64,000 bases of DNA from assembly GCF_004923205.2 (NCBI RefSeq), contig NZ_SELD02000044.1:49154-113153 (forward strand), written 5' to 3'. The DNA comes from Paracoccus aeridis. GTDB lineage: Bacteria > Pseudomonadota > Alphaproteobacteria > Rhodobacterales > Rhodobacteraceae. The position numbers and the translations under genes are program-made. The notes below the pieces were generated by a model. That model saw only the letters and a list, made by a program, of their open reading frames with translations. It had not been told where the DNA came from and made no database searches. Below are positions 49,040-57,200 of the stretch, in pieces. How positions within the stretch are numbered: position 1 is the first letter of the stretch; each line of letters begins with the position of its first letter.

Positions 49040-49978
49040 CTATCTTCTCTCCAGCCGCCGCAGCGCCTGCGGCGGCTGGCCGTAGATGCGCACGAACGCC
49101 CGGCGCATCCGCTCGGGGTCGCCGAAGCCGACAGCTCCGGCGATCCCTTCGATCGGCTGGCACCCCTTCTCTACCAGTTCGCGGGCGGCTTCGGCCCGGA
49201 GGCGTTCGACCGCCTTGGCGGGGGTTTCGCCGGTGGACTGGCGGAACGCCCTGGCGAACTGGCGCGGGCTGAGGCAGGCGACCTCGGCCAGCCGTTCGAC
49301 CGACAGATCGCCGGCAAGATTTTCGCGCGCATGGACCAGCACCCGCGCCATGCGGTCGCTGTCGGGCTGCATCTCCAGCATGGCCGAGAACTGGCTCTGA
49401 CCGCCCGGACGGCGGTGATAGACGACCAGCATCTGCGCCGTCTCACGCGCGATGGCGGGCCCGAGGTCGGCCTCTATCATCGCCAGCGCCATGTCGATCC
49501 CGGCGCTGATCCCGGCCGAGGTCCAGGTATCGCCGTCGCGCACGAAGATCCGATCGGCCTCGACCCGGATGCGCGGATATTGCCGCTGCAGCAGCGGCGC
49601 GTATTTCCAGTGCGTCGTCGCCCGCCGGCCGTCCAGCGCGCCGGCCTCGGCCAGCAGGAAGGCCCCGGTGCAGACGCTGGCGATGCGCCCGGACGCGGCA
49701 AGTGCGTCGCCGAGGCTCCGCTGCAGGTCCGGCGATGCGGGACCGGGCGCCGTGCCGCCGACGACGATCAGCGTCCCTCCTCGCACAGGTGGAGCCGCTT
49801 CCGCCGCCACGCTGACGCCGGCGGAGCTGGAGATCACGCCGCCTCCCGGCGCGCTGACTTGCAGCCTGTAGGGCTCTGTCCGGGCGATGCGCCCTGCCAT
49901 CTGGAAGGCCGCCATCGGGCCGGCGAGGTCCAGGATCTGGAAGCCGTCGTGGATCAGGAAGGTGACGTCACTGGTCAT
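49040..49978 (-). CDS. GlxA-family (DJ-1/PfpI + AraC) transcriptional regulator
   Basis: This protein of 312 residues has an N-terminal PfpI-like sensor domain (VTFLIHDGFQILDLAGPMAAF, VVGGTAPGP, IASVCTGAFLLAEAGAL). A C-terminal AraC domain has two helix-turn-helix motifs (LSVERLAEVACLSPRQFARAFRQ and IEGIAGAVGFGDPERMRRAFV). Such regulators often act on amine or one-carbon genes, or on a divergent exporter. Here the divergent gene is an MFS protein 90 bases away. ATG at 49978 opens at the conserved sensor start. Confidence 0.92.
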   Translation of the reverse strand: MTSDVTFLIHDGFQILDLAGPMAAFQMAGRIARTEPYRLQVSAPGGGVISSSAGVSVAAEAAPPVRGGTLIVVGGTAPGPASPDLQRSLGDALAASGRIASVCTGAFLLAEAGALDGRRATTHWKYAPLLQRQYPRIRVEADRIFVRDGDTWTSAGISAGIDMALAMIEADLGPAIARETAQMLVVYHRRPGGQSQFSAMLEMQPDSDRMARVLVHARENLAGDLSVERLAEVACLSPRQFARAFRQSTGETPAKAVERLRAEAARELVEKGCQPIEGIAGAVGFGDPERMRRAFVRIYGQPPQALRRLERR

Positions 49979-50068
49979 CGGTGCATCTGTCCTGATTCGA
50001 GGGAAAAGCGTCATTTCAGCCTTTCACCTTGTGTCTCTAATTGCGCGCGAAGGAAACAGGAGAGCACC

Positions 50069-51253
50069 GTGAGCCACTCGTTCGCCAAGCTGGTACTGCT
50101 CGCCGGCAACTTCATCACCGGCCTCGCGATCCTCGCCCCTGCCGGGATGCTGGCCCCCTTGGCCGAGGGACTTTCCGTCGGGATCGAGGATGCGGGCCGG
50201 CTGGTCACATACGGAGCCATCGTCCTGTGCCTCGGCGCGCCGCTGATGGCCTGGGCCACTGCGGGCATCCCGCGCCGGTGGCTGTTGTCCGGCGCGCTGA
50301 TGATCGTCGCGGCCGGGCAGATCGCCTCGGCGCTGGCCCCCGACTACGGCACCGTCGTGGCGGCGCGGCTTGTGCAGCTCGCCTTCGCGGCGGTGTTCAC
50401 CCCACAGGCGGCGGCGACCATCGCGGAGATGGTGCCGGAAAACGCGCGCCCCGCGGCGATCGCGACGGTCTTTCTGGGGTGGTCGCTTTCCTTCGCGGCC
50501 GGGCTGCCGATCGTGACATGGCTTTCGGCATGGGCGGGGTGGCGGGCCGTGTTCTGGTCCGTGGGCGCCGGGGCCATGGTCGCCGCGATGCTCGTGGCGC
50601 TGGCGCTGCCCGGCCGGGTGTCGCCGCCCCGTCTGGTGCTGGCTGGGTTCCTGTCGGTCCTGCGCAGCCGGCCGCTCTTGAAGGTCCTGCTGGCGTCGCT
50701 GCTGTTCACCGCCGGGCAGCTGACGATCTTCCTGTACCTCGCACCGCTGCTGGCCGCCCTGACTGGTGCCGGTCCACATGTCGCAGGCCTGTTCTTCGGC
50801 CTTTTCGGCGGCGCAAGCCTGCTGGGCAGCGTCGTCGCCGCGCGGATGGTCACGAAGATCGCGCCTCGACCTGCCTTCGTGCTCGCGCTGACCTCGACGC
50901 TGGCCGGGGCGATCCTGTGGAGCGTCGGCGCAGGTGAGACTGGCGCGATGGCCGTGGCTGTCGCGCTGCTGGGATGCGGCTTCGCATGGGGCAACGCGAT
51001 GCAGCAGGCCCGACTGAACCGCGAGGCGCCGGACCTGACTGGCGCTTCGGTCGCGCTGAACACCTCGGTGATCTATGTCGGGCAGGCAATAGGGTCGGCG
51101 ACAGGGGGCTGGATCCTGGCACAAGGCGCCGCGTCGCATGTCGGGTGGGCGGCGCTCGTCATGCTGACGTGCTGCGCCGTGGTGGTTGCAGCCAGCCGCG
51201 ACGGGCGCCGGGGCCCGTCAGACCTCGCGGCCGTCGGTACCACGCCACGGTGA
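50069..51253 (+). CDS. MFS efflux transporter (drug/arabinose-efflux type)
   Basis: This protein of 394 residues has twelve predicted helices and MFS features. The N-half includes LAILAPAGMLAPLAEGL, AARLVQLAFAAVFTPQAAATIAEMVP and RPAAIATVFLGWSLSFAAGLPI; the C-half includes LTIFLYLAPLLAAL and ASVALNTSVIYVGQAIGSATGGWI. It resembles the AraJ/PbuE group of exporters. GTG start at 50069, 7 bases after AGGAG. It is probably controlled by the GlxA-type regulator divergent from it. Confidence 0.88.
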   Translation: MSHSFAKLVLLAGNFITGLAILAPAGMLAPLAEGLSVGIEDAGRLVTYGAIVLCLGAPLMAWATAGIPRRWLLSGALMIVAAGQIASALAPDYGTVVAARLVQLAFAAVFTPQAAATIAEMVPENARPAAIATVFLGWSLSFAAGLPIVTWLSAWAGWRAVFWSVGAGAMVAAMLVALALPGRVSPPRLVLAGFLSVLRSRPLLKVLLASLLFTAGQLTIFLYLAPLLAALTGAGPHVAGLFFGLFGGASLLGSVVAARMVTKIAPRPAFVLALTSTLAGAILWSVGAGETGAMAVAVALLGCGFAWGNAMQQARLNREAPDLTGASVALNTSVIYVGQAIGSATGGWILAQGAASHVGWAALVMLTCCAVVVAASRDGRRGPSDLAAVGTTPR

Positions 51254-51280
51254 CCGGACAGTTTCGTCGTCTTGTCGGAG

Positions 51281-51297
51281 ATCACCTCTGAGGTGAT
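51281..51297. repeat. 17-bp palindrome at a small ORF start
   Basis: ATCACCTCTGAGGTGAT is a perfect 8+1+8 inverted repeat lying 28 bases after the MFS gene. It contains a GAGG that could be a ribosome-binding site and overlaps the ATG at 51296. Confidence 0.55.
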
Positions 51298-51445
51298 GCA
51301 ATCCGAGAAAGGGCAAAGGGTCACGGTCGATGGGATCGACACGGCCAGGCGGCGCGTTACCCTTGCCACCGGCGCGTGGGTCGGCAATACGGTCGTGCTC
51401 AAGGGCGAGGCTCTGGTCCTGGCGCCGAGCCGCAAGCTCGGCTGA
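51296..51445 (+). CDS. possible 49-residue protein
   Basis: The frame reads from MQSEKGQRVTVDGIDTARRR to a stop at 51445 (end LAPSRKLG). It is open further upstream to a TTG at 51272. The peptide looks like two or three beta strands (RVTVDGID, RVTLATGAWV, NTVVLKGEALVLAP), so it may be a real small beta protein or the end of a lost gene. No family is recognised. The rest of the 253-base gap before ribF holds only the palindrome. Confidence 0.35.
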   Translation: MQSEKGQRVTVDGIDTARRRVTLATGAWVGNTVVLKGEALVLAPSRKLG

Positions 51446-51506
51446 CCTGTTCCGCCATCGCCGGCCCGCCCGCCAGCCTTCCTTCGCACGCCGGACCCGA
51501 TCGCCC

Positions 51507-52460
51507 ATGCAGAACCCGCCGATGCACATCCACCGCGACTGGACGGGCGTTCCCGCGTCGGCGCGCGGCGCGTCGGTGGCGATGGGCAACTTCGACGGCA
51601 TCCACCTGGGCCACCGCGCCGTCCTTGACGCGGCGCGTAACGCCCGGCCCGACGCGCCGCTCGGCGTCGTCACGTTCGAGCCGCATCCCCGCGAGGTCTT
51701 CTCGCCCGACAGCCCGCCGTTCCGGCTGATGGACGCGACCGCGCGCGCGAACCGGCTGGCGCGCCTGGGCGTGTCGCACCTGTTCGAGCTGCCGTTCGGC
51801 CCGCTTCTCGCCGGCCTCGCGCCCGAGGCGTTCGCCCGCGACGTGCTGGCACAGGGCCTGGGCGTGGTCCATGTCGCGGTCGGCGCCGACTTCCGCTTCG
51901 GCCACAAGCGGGCTGGGGACGCGGCGATGCTGGCCGACCTGGGGCGGCGCTTCGGCTTCGGCGTCACCGCCGTCCCGATGAGCGGCCTGCCCGGCGACGA
52001 GCCCGCAAGCTCGACCGCCATCCGCGAGGCGCTGGCCGCGGGGCGTCCGCGCGATGCCGAGCGGATGCTGGGCCACTGGCACCGGATCGAGGGGCCGGTG
52101 CTGCATGGCGAGAAGCGCGGGCGCGAGCTGGGCTATCCGACCGCGAACATGTCGGTCGCGGGGCGGGTGCTGCCGAAGCTCGGCGTCTACGCGGTGCTGG
52201 TCGACGTGATGACCGGGCCCCACCGGGGCAGCTATCGCGGGGTCGCGAGCCTCGGCGTCAGGCCGATGTTCGGCGACAACGCCCCGAACCTGGAAACCCA
52301 TCTGTTCGACTTCGCGGGCGACCTCTACGACGCGCAGCTTTCCGTGGCGCTGGTCGAATACCTGCGGCCCGAGATGAAGTTCGAGGGCGCGAGCGCCCTC
52401 GACGACCTCGTCGCGCAGATGCGGCGGGACGAGGCGGACGCGCGGGCGGCGCTCGGCTGA
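51507..52460 (+). CDS. ribF: bifunctional riboflavin kinase / FAD synthetase
   Basis: This enzyme makes FMN and FAD, 317 residues. The N-terminal FAD synthetase domain has VAMGNFDGIHLGHRAVL (the HxGH-type nucleotidyl site), VVTFEPHPREVF, VGADFRFGHKRAGD and SSTAIREALAAG. The C-terminal kinase domain has HGEKRGRELGYPTANM and GVYAVLV, then GVASLGVRPMFG and ETHLFDF. ATG 51507 and ATG 51522 are both possible starts; neither has a strong ribosome-binding site. The stop overlaps the next ATG. Confidence 0.95.
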   Translation: MQNPPMHIHRDWTGVPASARGASVAMGNFDGIHLGHRAVLDAARNARPDAPLGVVTFEPHPREVFSPDSPPFRLMDATARANRLARLGVSHLFELPFGPLLAGLAPEAFARDVLAQGLGVVHVAVGADFRFGHKRAGDAAMLADLGRRFGFGVTAVPMSGLPGDEPASSTAIREALAAGRPRDAERMLGHWHRIEGPVLHGEKRGRELGYPTANMSVAGRVLPKLGVYAVLVDVMTGPHRGSYRGVASLGVRPMFGDNAPNLETHLFDFAGDLYDAQLSVALVEYLRPEMKFEGASALDDLVAQMRRDEADARAALG

Positions 52461-52900
52461 TGGAACGCAGGTTCTGGGAACTGCCGCTGGCCGAGCTGTC
52501 GGCGGCCGAGTGGGAATCGCTCTGCGACGGCTGCGGCAAGTGCTGCCTGAACAAGATCGAATACGAGGACGACGGCAGCCTCGACTTCACCCGCGTCGCC
52601 TGCCGCCTGCTCGACGGGCAGACCTGCCAGTGTTCCAGCTACCCCAACCGGCACGACTTCGTGCCCGACTGCATCGTCCTCACGCCCGAGATGCTGCAAG
52701 AGATTTCCTGGTGGCTGCCGGCGACCTGCGCCTATCGGCTGCGGGCCGAGGGCAAGCCGCTTTATCCGTGGCACCACCTGATTTCCGGGGACCGCGACGC
52801 GATCCACCGCGCCGGCATGTCGGTGCAGGGGCGCACGGTCAGCGAACTGGACGTCAGCGAGGATGATTGGGACCAGTACGTGATCGAGGATCTTTCGTGA
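52460..52900 (+). CDS. YcgN-family cysteine-cluster protein (UPF0260)
   Basis: This 146-residue protein has cysteines at about 22, 25, 28, 29, 48, 56, 58 and 71 (LCDGCGKCCLNK, ACRLLDGQTCQCSSYPNR, PDCIVLTP). This is the UPF0260/YcgN pattern, related to the CxxCxxCC zinc/iron-sulfur cluster proteins. The middle has WWLPATCAYRL. No function is established. Start overlaps the ribF stop, end overlaps ltaE (GTGA), so the three genes are translated together. Confidence 0.92.
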   Translation: MERRFWELPLAELSAAEWESLCDGCGKCCLNKIEYEDDGSLDFTRVACRLLDGQTCQCSSYPNRHDFVPDCIVLTPEMLQEISWWLPATCAYRLRAEGKPLYPWHHLISGDRDAIHRAGMSVQGRTVSELDVSEDDWDQYVIEDLS

Positions 52901-53943
52901 ATTTCGGATCGGACAACGCATCGGGGGTCCACCCCCGGATCATGGCGGCGCTCGCCGCCGCGAACGAAGGGCACGCGTCGTCCTATGGCCGCGACGACCT
53001 GACCGCGCGGGCGGCGGCGAGGGTGCGCGAGGTGTTCGACGCGCCCGGCGCCGAGGTGTTCCTGCTGGGCACCGGCACCGGGGCGAATGCGCTGGCGCTG
53101 GCGCAGCTTTGCCCGCCCTGGGGCCGGATCTTCTGCCACCGCACGGCGCACATCGAGACGAGCGAGTCCGGCGCGCCCGCGTTCATGGCGGGCGGCGCGC
53201 AGCTGGCGCTGATCGACGGGGCGGACGGGCGTATCTCGCCCCAGGCGCTCAGGGCGCGGCTGTTCGACTATCCGCAGGTCGACGAGCACGACGGGCGGAA
53301 CGCAGTCCTGTCGGTGACGAACGCGACCGAATGGGGCACCCTCTATTCGCCCGCCGACGTGGCGGAGCTTGCGGGCATCGTGCGCGGCGCGGGCATGGCG
53401 CTGCACGTGGACGGGGCGCGGTTCGCGAACGCGGTCGCCGCGACCGGGGCGGCGCCCGCCGATCTCACGCATTGCGCGGGCGCGGATGCGCTGTCGCTCG
53501 GCGGCACCAAGAACGGCTGCATGGCGCTGGAGGCGGTGGTGTTCTTCGATCCGGCCCGCGCCCGCGACTTCGCCTTCCGGCGGATGCGGGCGGGGCATCT
53601 GTGGTCCAAGCACCGCTTCCTCGCCGCGCAGATGATCGCCTGGCTGGATGGCGAGCTGTGGCTGCAACTGGCCCGTCACGGCAACGCGATGGCGGCGGAG
53701 CTTGCCGCGATCGTGGACCGCGCGGGGCTGGAGCGGCTGCAGCCGGTCGAGGCGAACGAGCTGTTCGTCCGGGCGCCCCGCGCGCTCGTGGCGCATCTGC
53801 GCGCGCGGGGGTTGCGCGCGGCCGACTGGCCGGACGCGGGCGACGATGCCCACCGCGGCACGATCCGTCTGGTGACGAGCTGGGCCACGACCGGCGAAGA
53901 ACTGCGCGCGTTCGAGGAGGCGGTTCAGTCCTTCGCGGGCTGA
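52897..53943 (+). CDS. ltaE: low-specificity L-threonine aldolase
   Basis: This PLP enzyme splits threonine to glycine and acetaldehyde and has 348 residues. It begins NFGSDNASGVHPRIMAALAAAN, has YGRDDLTARA, HIETSESGAP, ALHVDGARFANA (the PLP-ring Asp) and SLGGTKNGCM with the Schiff-base lysine. The start is GTG at 52897, overlapping the YcgN stop. The 3' end overlaps cinA (convergent) by 19 bases. Confidence 0.93.
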   Translation: MNFGSDNASGVHPRIMAALAAANEGHASSYGRDDLTARAAARVREVFDAPGAEVFLLGTGTGANALALAQLCPPWGRIFCHRTAHIETSESGAPAFMAGGAQLALIDGADGRISPQALRARLFDYPQVDEHDGRNAVLSVTNATEWGTLYSPADVAELAGIVRGAGMALHVDGARFANAVAATGAAPADLTHCAGADALSLGGTKNGCMALEAVVFFDPARARDFAFRRMRAGHLWSKHRFLAAQMIAWLDGELWLQLARHGNAMAAELAAIVDRAGLERLQPVEANELFVRAPRALVAHLRARGLRAADWPDAGDDAHRGTIRLVTSWATTGEELRAFEEAVQSFAG

Positions 53944-54431
53944 AGCGCCGCCAACATCATCTTCAGCGCGTGCGCCGCCGCGCCCCGGCGGACGCCGTCG
54001 CGTCCCAGGGGCCCGAACTCCACCGTTTCGGTCCGCACGCCGTCCGCGTCGGCGATGCCGAAGCAGACCCGGCCCTCGGGCTTGTGCTCGGACCCGCCCG
54101 GACCGGCGATGCCGGTGACGGACACGGCGATCCCCGCGTCCGAGCGGTCGCGCGCGCCCGCGGCCATTTCCGCCGCGACCTCGGGGCTGACGGCGCCGTG
54201 GGCGTCCAGCGTGTGTTCGCCCACGCCCAGCATCTCGGTCTTGGCGCGGTTGGAATAGGTGATGAAGCCGCGGTCCAGCGCGCCCGAGCAGCCGGGAATG
54301 TCACTGAGCGCCGCCGACAGCAGCCCCCCGGTGCAGCTTTCGGCGGTCGCGAGCATCACGCCCCTGTCGGTCGCGGCCTTCAGCACCGCTTCCGCAAGCG
54401 CCTTCAGGTCCTCGGCAGGTTTGTCGTCCAT
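53925..54431 (-). CDS. CinA-family nicotinamide-nucleotide amidohydrolase
   Basis: This protein of 168 residues is the stand-alone C-terminal CinA domain (PncC type), which converts nicotinamide mononucleotide to nicotinate mononucleotide. Motifs: ATAESCTGGLLSAALSDIPG, ITYSNRAKTEMLGV, HGAVSPEVAAEMA, AVSVTGIAGPGGSE and KPEGRVCFG. The N-terminal MoCF domain of full CinA is absent, as is usual in this group. It lies 12 bases after pgpA on the same strand. Confidence 0.92.
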   Translation of the reverse strand: MDDKPAEDLKALAEAVLKAATDRGVMLATAESCTGGLLSAALSDIPGCSGALDRGFITYSNRAKTEMLGVGEHTLDAHGAVSPEVAAEMAAGARDRSDAGIAVSVTGIAGPGGSEHKPEGRVCFGIADADGVRTETVEFGPLGRDGVRRGAAAHALKMMLAALQPAKD

Positions 54432-54443
54432 ACCGTCAGCCCC

Positions 54444-54947
54444 TCACATCAAGCCGTGCGACACGCCCGCAGCCGCGATCGAGGCGGCGGCTGCGAAGAT
54501 CCCGGCCCAGACGTCGTCCAGCAGCACGCCGGCGGCGTCCTTGCGCGCATCCGCGCGCCCGACGAGCCACGGCTTCCAGATGTCGAACAGCCGGAAGAAC
54601 AGGAACGGGGCGACGATGCCCGGCCACGGGATCACCTCGCGCGGCAGGCCCGCGAACCAGAAGCCGGCGGACGTGGCGCAAAGCGCGATCAGCTGCCCCG
54701 CCGCCTCGTCCACCACGATCTCGGGGCGGTCGATGCCGTGGCGGTCGCCCGGGGCCATGCCGCGCGTGTAGCCGACGATGGCCCAGAACCCGACCCCGAG
54801 GACCACGAGCGTGGCGAGCGCGACCAGCGGGAAATGCCCGATCCGGTGCAGTGCGTAGCCCGCCGCCACCGTCGCGGCCGAGGCCCAGGTTCCCGGCGCG
54901 GGCCGCAGCCAGCCGATGCCGAACAACGTCGCGATCTGCCTGTGCAT
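54444..54947 (-). CDS. pgpA: phosphatidylglycerophosphatase A
   Basis: This inner-membrane enzyme makes phosphatidylglycerol from its phosphate and has 167 residues with several helices. Family motifs: LFGIGWLRPAPGTWASA, DRPEIVVDEAAGQLIAL and the end segment FRLFDIWKPW. The acidic residues of EIVVDEAAGQ form the metal site. It begins 3 bases after the ispDF stop and is followed closely by cinA. Confidence 0.93.
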   Translation of the reverse strand: MHRQIATLFGIGWLRPAPGTWASAATVAAGYALHRIGHFPLVALATLVVLGVGFWAIVGYTRGMAPGDRHGIDRPEIVVDEAAGQLIALCATSAGFWFAGLPREVIPWPGIVAPFLFFRLFDIWKPWLVGRADARKDAAGVLLDDVWAGIFAAAASIAAAGVSHGLM

Positions 54948-54950
54948 CTG

Positions 54951-56153
54951 TCAGTCCTTGATGAGCGTGGCAGTGGCGAGCGCCGCGATGCCTTCCTTGC
55001 GGCCGGTGAACCCCAGCCGTTCGGAGGTGGTCGCCTTGACGCTGACGCGGGTCGGATCGACGCCCATGATCCCGGCCAGCCGCGCCTGCATCGCGCCTGC
55101 GTGAGGCCCGACCTTGGGCTGCTCGCAGACCAGCGTCACGTCGGCGTTGCCGATGCGGAAGCCCTGCGCGCGGGCAAGGTCGGCGGCGTGGCGCAGGAAG
55201 ATCTCGCTCGGCGCGCCCTTCCACTGCGGGTCGCTGGGCGGGAAGTGGCGGCCGATGTCGCCCTGGGCCAGCGCGCCGTAGATCGCATCGGTCAACGCGT
55301 GCATCCCCACGTCGGCATCGGAATGGCCGACGAGGCCCGCGTCGTGCGCGACCTTCACGCCGCACAGCCAGACATGGTCGCCCGGCCCGAAGGCGTGGAC
55401 GTCGTAGCCGTTCCCGAGCCGCACATCCATTCCCGCATCCTTTCCGTCCTGCCCGCGCAGGATCGCCTCGGCCCGCGCGAAGTCGCCGGGCCAGGTCAGC
55501 TTGATGTTGTCCTCGGAGCCCGACGTGATCGCCACGGCGATCCCCGCGCGGTGCGCAAGCTCCACGTCGTCCGCCGCGCCTTCCGGTGCCGCGCGGTGGG
55601 CGGCGAGGATCGCATCCAGCCGGAAGCCCTGCGGCGTCTGGGCGCGGAACAGCCCGTCGCGGTCGCGGAAGCCGGTGACGCGGTCGCCCGCGCCGGTCCA
55701 GAGCGCGTCGGTGACGGGCAGGGCAGGGGCGGCGGCGCCGGCCCCGCCGCGCAACGCCTCGACCACGCCGGCGATCACGTCCGGCGAGACCAGCGGGCGG
55801 GCGCCGTCGTGGATCAGGACGTGGGTCACGCCGGATCCGTCCAGCAGTTCCAGCCCGGCGCGGACGCTGTCCGAGCGTGTCTCGCCGCCTTCGACCAGCG
55901 TCGCGCGCCCGCCGAACTCGCCCACGGCGCGGACCATGTCGTCGGGGTGGACGATCAGGACGACCCGGCCCACGCCCGCGAAGGCGTCGATGGCGCGCGC
56001 GAGGACCGACCGGCCCGAAAGGGCGCGCCACTGCTTCGGATCGCCCCCGCCCGCGCGCGTGCCCCGGCCGGCGGCGGTAATCAGGACGGCAAGCTCGAAC
56101 GGCGCAGCCGGCGGCGGGGTGAGGGGCGCGGTGCTGGACGGGGTCAGGGTCAT
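54951..56153 (-). CDS. ispDF: bifunctional IspD/IspF
   Basis: This fused enzyme of the MEP isoprenoid pathway has 400 residues. The N-terminal IspD half ([60 protein letters not shown]) forms CDP-methylerythritol. The C-terminal IspF half ([49 protein letters not shown]) makes the cyclodiphosphate; DVH and DAD-H carry the zinc ligands. Such a fusion is typical of alphaproteobacteria. ATG at 56153 gives MTLTPSS; the earlier ATG/GTG adds 12 residues. Confidence 0.96.
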   Translation of the reverse strand: MTLTPSSTAPLTPPPAAPFELAVLITAAGRGTRAGGGDPKQWRALSGRSVLARAIDAFAGVGRVVLIVHPDDMVRAVGEFGGRATLVEGGETRSDSVRAGLELLDGSGVTHVLIHDGARPLVSPDVIAGVVEALRGGAGAAAPALPVTDALWTGAGDRVTGFRDRDGLFRAQTPQGFRLDAILAAHRAAPEGAADDVELAHRAGIAVAITSGSEDNIKLTWPGDFARAEAILRGQDGKDAGMDVRLGNGYDVHAFGPGDHVWLCGVKVAHDAGLVGHSDADVGMHALTDAIYGALAQGDIGRHFPPSDPQWKGAPSEIFLRHAADLARAQGFRIGNADVTLVCEQPKVGPHAGAMQARLAGIMGVDPTRVSVKATTSERLGFTGRKEGIAALATATLIKD

Positions 56154-56211
56154 CGGCCGATGGTTAAGGCAAGGCCGCGTCATCTGCAATCTTGCGACCG
56201 CGGGCCCTGCA

Positions 56212-56257
56212 CGCCGCGCGCGCGGCCGCCGGGGCGCCGCGCGCGCGGCCGCCGGGG
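56212..56257. repeat. perfect 23-bp tandem duplication
   Basis: Positions 56212-56234 and 56235-56257 are identical, each beginning CGCCGCGCGCGCGGCCGCC and ending GGGG. They lie between the divergent ispDF and rpiA genes. The content is extremely GC-rich. Confidence 0.9.
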
Positions 56258-56354
56258 GGACGGGACGGCACGACGGGCGCAGGCCCCTCGAACCCGGCGG
56301 CGATGTGGCCTATATGACGGCGAGCACGAAGTTCACCGTCCCAGAGGAGCCCCC

Positions 56355-57200
56355 ATGTCCGACCCAAGCCCGTCCGGCCGGGATACCTCTGGCCGGGAAA
56401 CCCTTGGCCAGCAAACCCCGGGCCAGCAAACCCCTGGCCAGCAAACCCCGGCCCGCGACACGTCCGGCGAGGCCCCGCTGGTCCAGACCCCGTCCGATCT
56501 CGCCAAGGACGCGGCCGCGCGCGCCGCCGTGGCGCTGGTCGAGGACGGGATGCGGCTCGGCCTCGGCACCGGGTCCACGGCGGTGTTCATGGTCCGGCGG
56601 CTGGCGCAGCGGGTCCGCGCCGAAGGGCTGAACCTGCGCTGCGCCGCGACGTCGCGCGCGACCTGCGACCTGGCCGAACATCTCGGCCTCAGGATCGAGG
56701 AGCTGGACCAGATCGGCTGGCTCGACCTGACGCTGGACGGGGCGGACGAGATCGACCCCGACCTCAATCTCATCAAGGGGGGCGGCGGCGCGCATCTGCG
56801 CGAGAAGATCGTCGCCGCCGCGTCCGACCGGATGGTCGTGATCGCCGATCCGCTGAAGGTCGTGGAAACGCTGGGCGCATTCCACCTGCCGGTCGAGGTG
56901 GTTCCCTTCGGGCTGGAAACCACGCGCGTCCACATCCAGCGCCTGCTGGACCGGATGGACCTGAGCCATCGCCCGATGCTGCTGCGCCAGCGCGACGGCC
57001 GGGTGCTGCGGACGGACGAGAACAACGTCATCCTCGACCTGTCGCTGGACCTGATCCATGACCCCGCGCGCCTGGCCGCCGGGCTGGCGGCCATCCCCGG
57101 CGTGGTCGAGCACGGGCTGTTTCTGGACATGTGCAGCCTTGCGCTCATCGGAAGCCCTGACGGCTCCGTCATCGAACTGACCCGGGAGGAAGCGGCATGA
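56355..57200 (+). CDS. rpiA: ribose-5-phosphate isomerase A
   Basis: This enzyme interconverts ribose 5-phosphate and ribulose 5-phosphate and has 281 residues. The catalytic core starts near residue 45 and shows VEDGMRLGLGTGSTAVFMV, TLDGADEIDPDLNLIKGGGG (catalytic Asp/Glu and Lys), HLREKIVAAAS and ENNVILDL. The ~45-residue N-terminal extension is low-complexity and partly encoded by a 15-bp tandem repeat (GQQTP units); it is absent from typical RpiA. ATG at 56355 has AGAGGAG 6 bases upstream, so the extension is probably made. gor overlaps the stop. Confidence 0.95.
   Translation: MSDPSPSGRDTSGRETLGQQTPGQQTPGQQTPARDTSGEAPLVQTPSDLAKDAAARAAVALVEDGMRLGLGTGSTAVFMVRRLAQRVRAEGLNLRCAATSRATCDLAEHLGLRIEELDQIGWLDLTLDGADEIDPDLNLIKGGGGAHLREKIVAAASDRMVVIADPLKVVETLGAFHLPVEVVPFGLETTRVHIQRLLDRMDLSHRPMLLRQRDGRVLRTDENNVILDLSLDLIHDPARLAAGLAAIPGVVEHGLFLDMCSLALIGSPDGSVIELTREEAA
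56391..56450 (+). repeat. 15-bp tandem repeat at the 5' end of rpiA
   Basis: Units at 56391, 56406, 56421 and 56436; the last three are GGCCAGCAAACCCC plus G or T, the first is diverged. They encode GRETL and three GQQTP. Confidence 0.9.

Noticed and set aside
53109..57200. A 1363-codon open frame on the plus strand covering ltaE to rpiA
   Set aside because: Only the last 281 codons (rpiA) show protein features; the rest is Arg/Gly/Ala-rich and lies across or antisense to ltaE, cinA, pgpA and ispDF. Such long false frames are expected at this GC content.
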